Below are positions 31,419 through 32,395 of a DNA stretch of 32,395 nucleotides, piece after piece. Positions within the stretch are counted from its first letter, which is position 1. Each line of letters begins with the position of its first letter. Location of the stretch: NCBI GenBank assembly GCA_017934545.1, contig JAGBJI010000010.1, positions 1-32,395 on the forward strand, in the 5' to 3' direction. Below the pieces are notes generated by a model. The model saw only the letters and a program-made list of their open reading frames with translations. It was not told the origin of the DNA and searched no databases. Origin of the DNA: Bacteroidales bacterium (lineage in GTDB: Bacteria; Bacteroidota; Bacteroidia; Bacteroidales; P3). The translations under genes were made by a program, and so were the position numbers.

Positions 31419-32395
31419 TAGTTGCAGGTGCAGGCCACGCAGGATGCGAGGCCGCCCTTGCCTCTGCCCGTATGGGCAAAAAAACTTTGCTTATCACCCA
31501 AAACCTTAATAACATTGCCCAATTGTCATGCAACCCTGCTATGGGCGGAGTTGCAAAAGGACAGATAGTGCGTGAAATAGACGCATTGGGAGGGTACAGC
31601 GGAATAAATACAGATATAAATACGCTGCAGTTCCGTATGCTTAACGCCTCCAAAGGTGCTGCCATGTGGTCGCCGCGGGCGCAGGTAGACGACGTAACCT
31701 TCCCTTTGGGGTGGAGAAAAGAGTTGGAAAACACGGAAAATCTGTTTCTGTGGCAGGACGAAGTGATTGAAGTGTCGGTAAGAAACCATAAAGCGACTGG
31801 CGTTAAGACCAAAACGGGAATATCCGTCAAATGCCGTGCGGTGATACTGACCAACGGAACATTTTTAAACGGCCGTATCCACATAGGACAACAAAATTTC
31901 ACTTCAGGCCGTATAGGCGAACCAGGCATACAGGGACTTTCTGAAAATTTAATACGCAAAGGATTTGAAACTTCCAAATTAAAAACCGGTACACCTATGC
32001 GTGTGGACGGCCGAAGCATAGACTTTTCAGTTTTAACGGAGCAAAAAGGCGACGAAGAAATCAATCAATTCTCTTATATCTACAAAAGAAAGAAAAAACT
32101 TGTACAACGCAGTTGCTTCATTGCCTCTACCAACGACACCGTCCACGACATACTGCGGACGGGATTCAAAGATTCGCCCATGTTTCAAGGCCGTATTCAG
32201 GGCAAAGGCCCGAGATATTGCCCGTCTATTGAAGACAAAATAGAAAGATTTGCAGACAAAGACCACCATCAACTGTTTATAGAACCCGAAAGCAACTACA
32301 CTAACCTGTGGTATATAAACGGATTTTCGTCTTCTCTGCCTTTGGACGTACAACTAAAAGCCCTTCATCACATCAAAGGCTTTGAAAAAGCAGTA
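31397..32395 (+). CDS. mnmG: tRNA U34 carboxymethylaminomethyltransferase MnmG, N-terminal part (runs off the window)
   Basis: The first 333 codons of an FAD protein of about 620 aa that, with MnmE, builds the cmnm5 group on wobble uridine of tRNAs. The FAD-binding GAGHAGCEAA (11-20), then SCNPAMGGVAKGQIVREID, ASKGAAMWSPRAQVD, LTNGTFLNGRIHIG, LKTGTPMRVDGRSIDF and GPRYCPSIEDKI are diagnostic. The ATG at 31397 lies 22 bp inside ybeY; no better start occurs before the conserved FAD motif. The frame is open to the last base of the window. Confidence 0.96.
   Translation, partial: MFAQFDIIVAGAGHAGCEAALASARMGKKTLLITQNLNNIAQLSCNPAMGGVAKGQIVREIDALGGYSGINTDINTLQFRMLNASKGAAMWSPRAQVDDVTFPLGWRKELENTENLFLWQDEVIEVSVRNHKATGVKTKTGISVKCRAVILTNGTFLNGRIHIGQQNFTSGRIGEPGIQGLSENLIRKGFETSKLKTGTPMRVDGRSIDFSVLTEQKGDEEINQFSYIYKRKKKLVQRSCFIASTNDTVHDILRTGFKDSPMFQGRIQGKGPRYCPSIEDKIERFADKDHHQLFIEPESNYTNLWYINGFSSSLPLDVQLKALHHIKGFEKAV

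Overview
This window comes from a Bacteroidota chromosome, most likely an anaerobic, gut-type member of the Bacteroidales. The support is: (i) repeated matches upstream of genes to the Bacteroidetes promoter (TTTG about 20 bp before TAnnTTTG); (ii) Bacteroidetes-type protein forms, such as a 403-aa QueA, an AtpB with a signal peptide and long N-terminal domain, a DUF4175 protein, and a TPR/PD40/OmpA protein; (iii) a tryptophanase gene; (iv) AT-rich intergenic DNA. The species cannot be named from the sequence alone. Most of the window is ordinary core genome, and no phage, transposase, plasmid or CRISPR content was seen.

Layout. 1-90: 3' part of tRNA-Phe and its terminator. 356-3588: an envelope-type operon (outer-membrane barrel, ECF sigma factor, anti-sigma factor, adhesin-head/barrel protein) behind an ECF-type promoter. 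3823-5352: gltX, reverse. 5500-7178: an ABC ATPase and a metal-chelate/cobalamin-type binding lipoprotein with no permease gene. 7551-7648: a candidate small RNA, reverse. 7824-9200: tnaA, reverse, with a long leader. 9451-11663: pssA-purS-queA operon, reverse. 11822-13075: lipoprotein, frr and a small Cys-rich protein. 13077-15508: thioredoxin-fold lipoprotein, UPF0597 (CyuA-like) enzyme and GtrA protein, reverse. 15888-20208: large NtrY-like histidine kinase, then a SpoIID/LytB-domain protein. 20340-22512: surE, a small membrane protein and lpxB, coupled by 4-bp overlaps. 23050-25656: OmpA/PD40 protein. 26119-32395: atpB, DUF4175, a degenerate GHKL-like protein, ybeY and mnmG (runs off the end) in one tightly packed run.

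The most unusual content is not a gene. Six intergenic spaces carry arrays built on a 21-22 bp period, about two turns of the DNA helix. Four of them (about 0.2, 3.7, 7.3 and 15.7 kb) each hold exactly four CATATG cores at exactly 22-bp spacing, each core lying between an A-tract and a T-tract. Two others (about 22.7 and 25.9 kb) have three A-tract/core/T-tract units spaced 21 and 23 bp, flanked on the left by TGCC and on the right by inverted GGC/TGC motifs in the same phase. They lie only between transcription units (convergent, divergent and tandem), so they are not simply terminators or promoters of one gene. They look like phased A-tract (curved DNA) protein-binding arrays. I know of no described family that matches, though I could not search.

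Secondary points of interest are a candidate sRNA whose terminator helix is fully paired only as a reverse-strand transcript and whose promoter has a C13/G13 tract just upstream; a 25-codon leader ORF ending in a hairpin before tnaA; a GHKL-like protein that has lost its ATP-binding boxes; and atpB separated from the rest of the ATP synthase operon.
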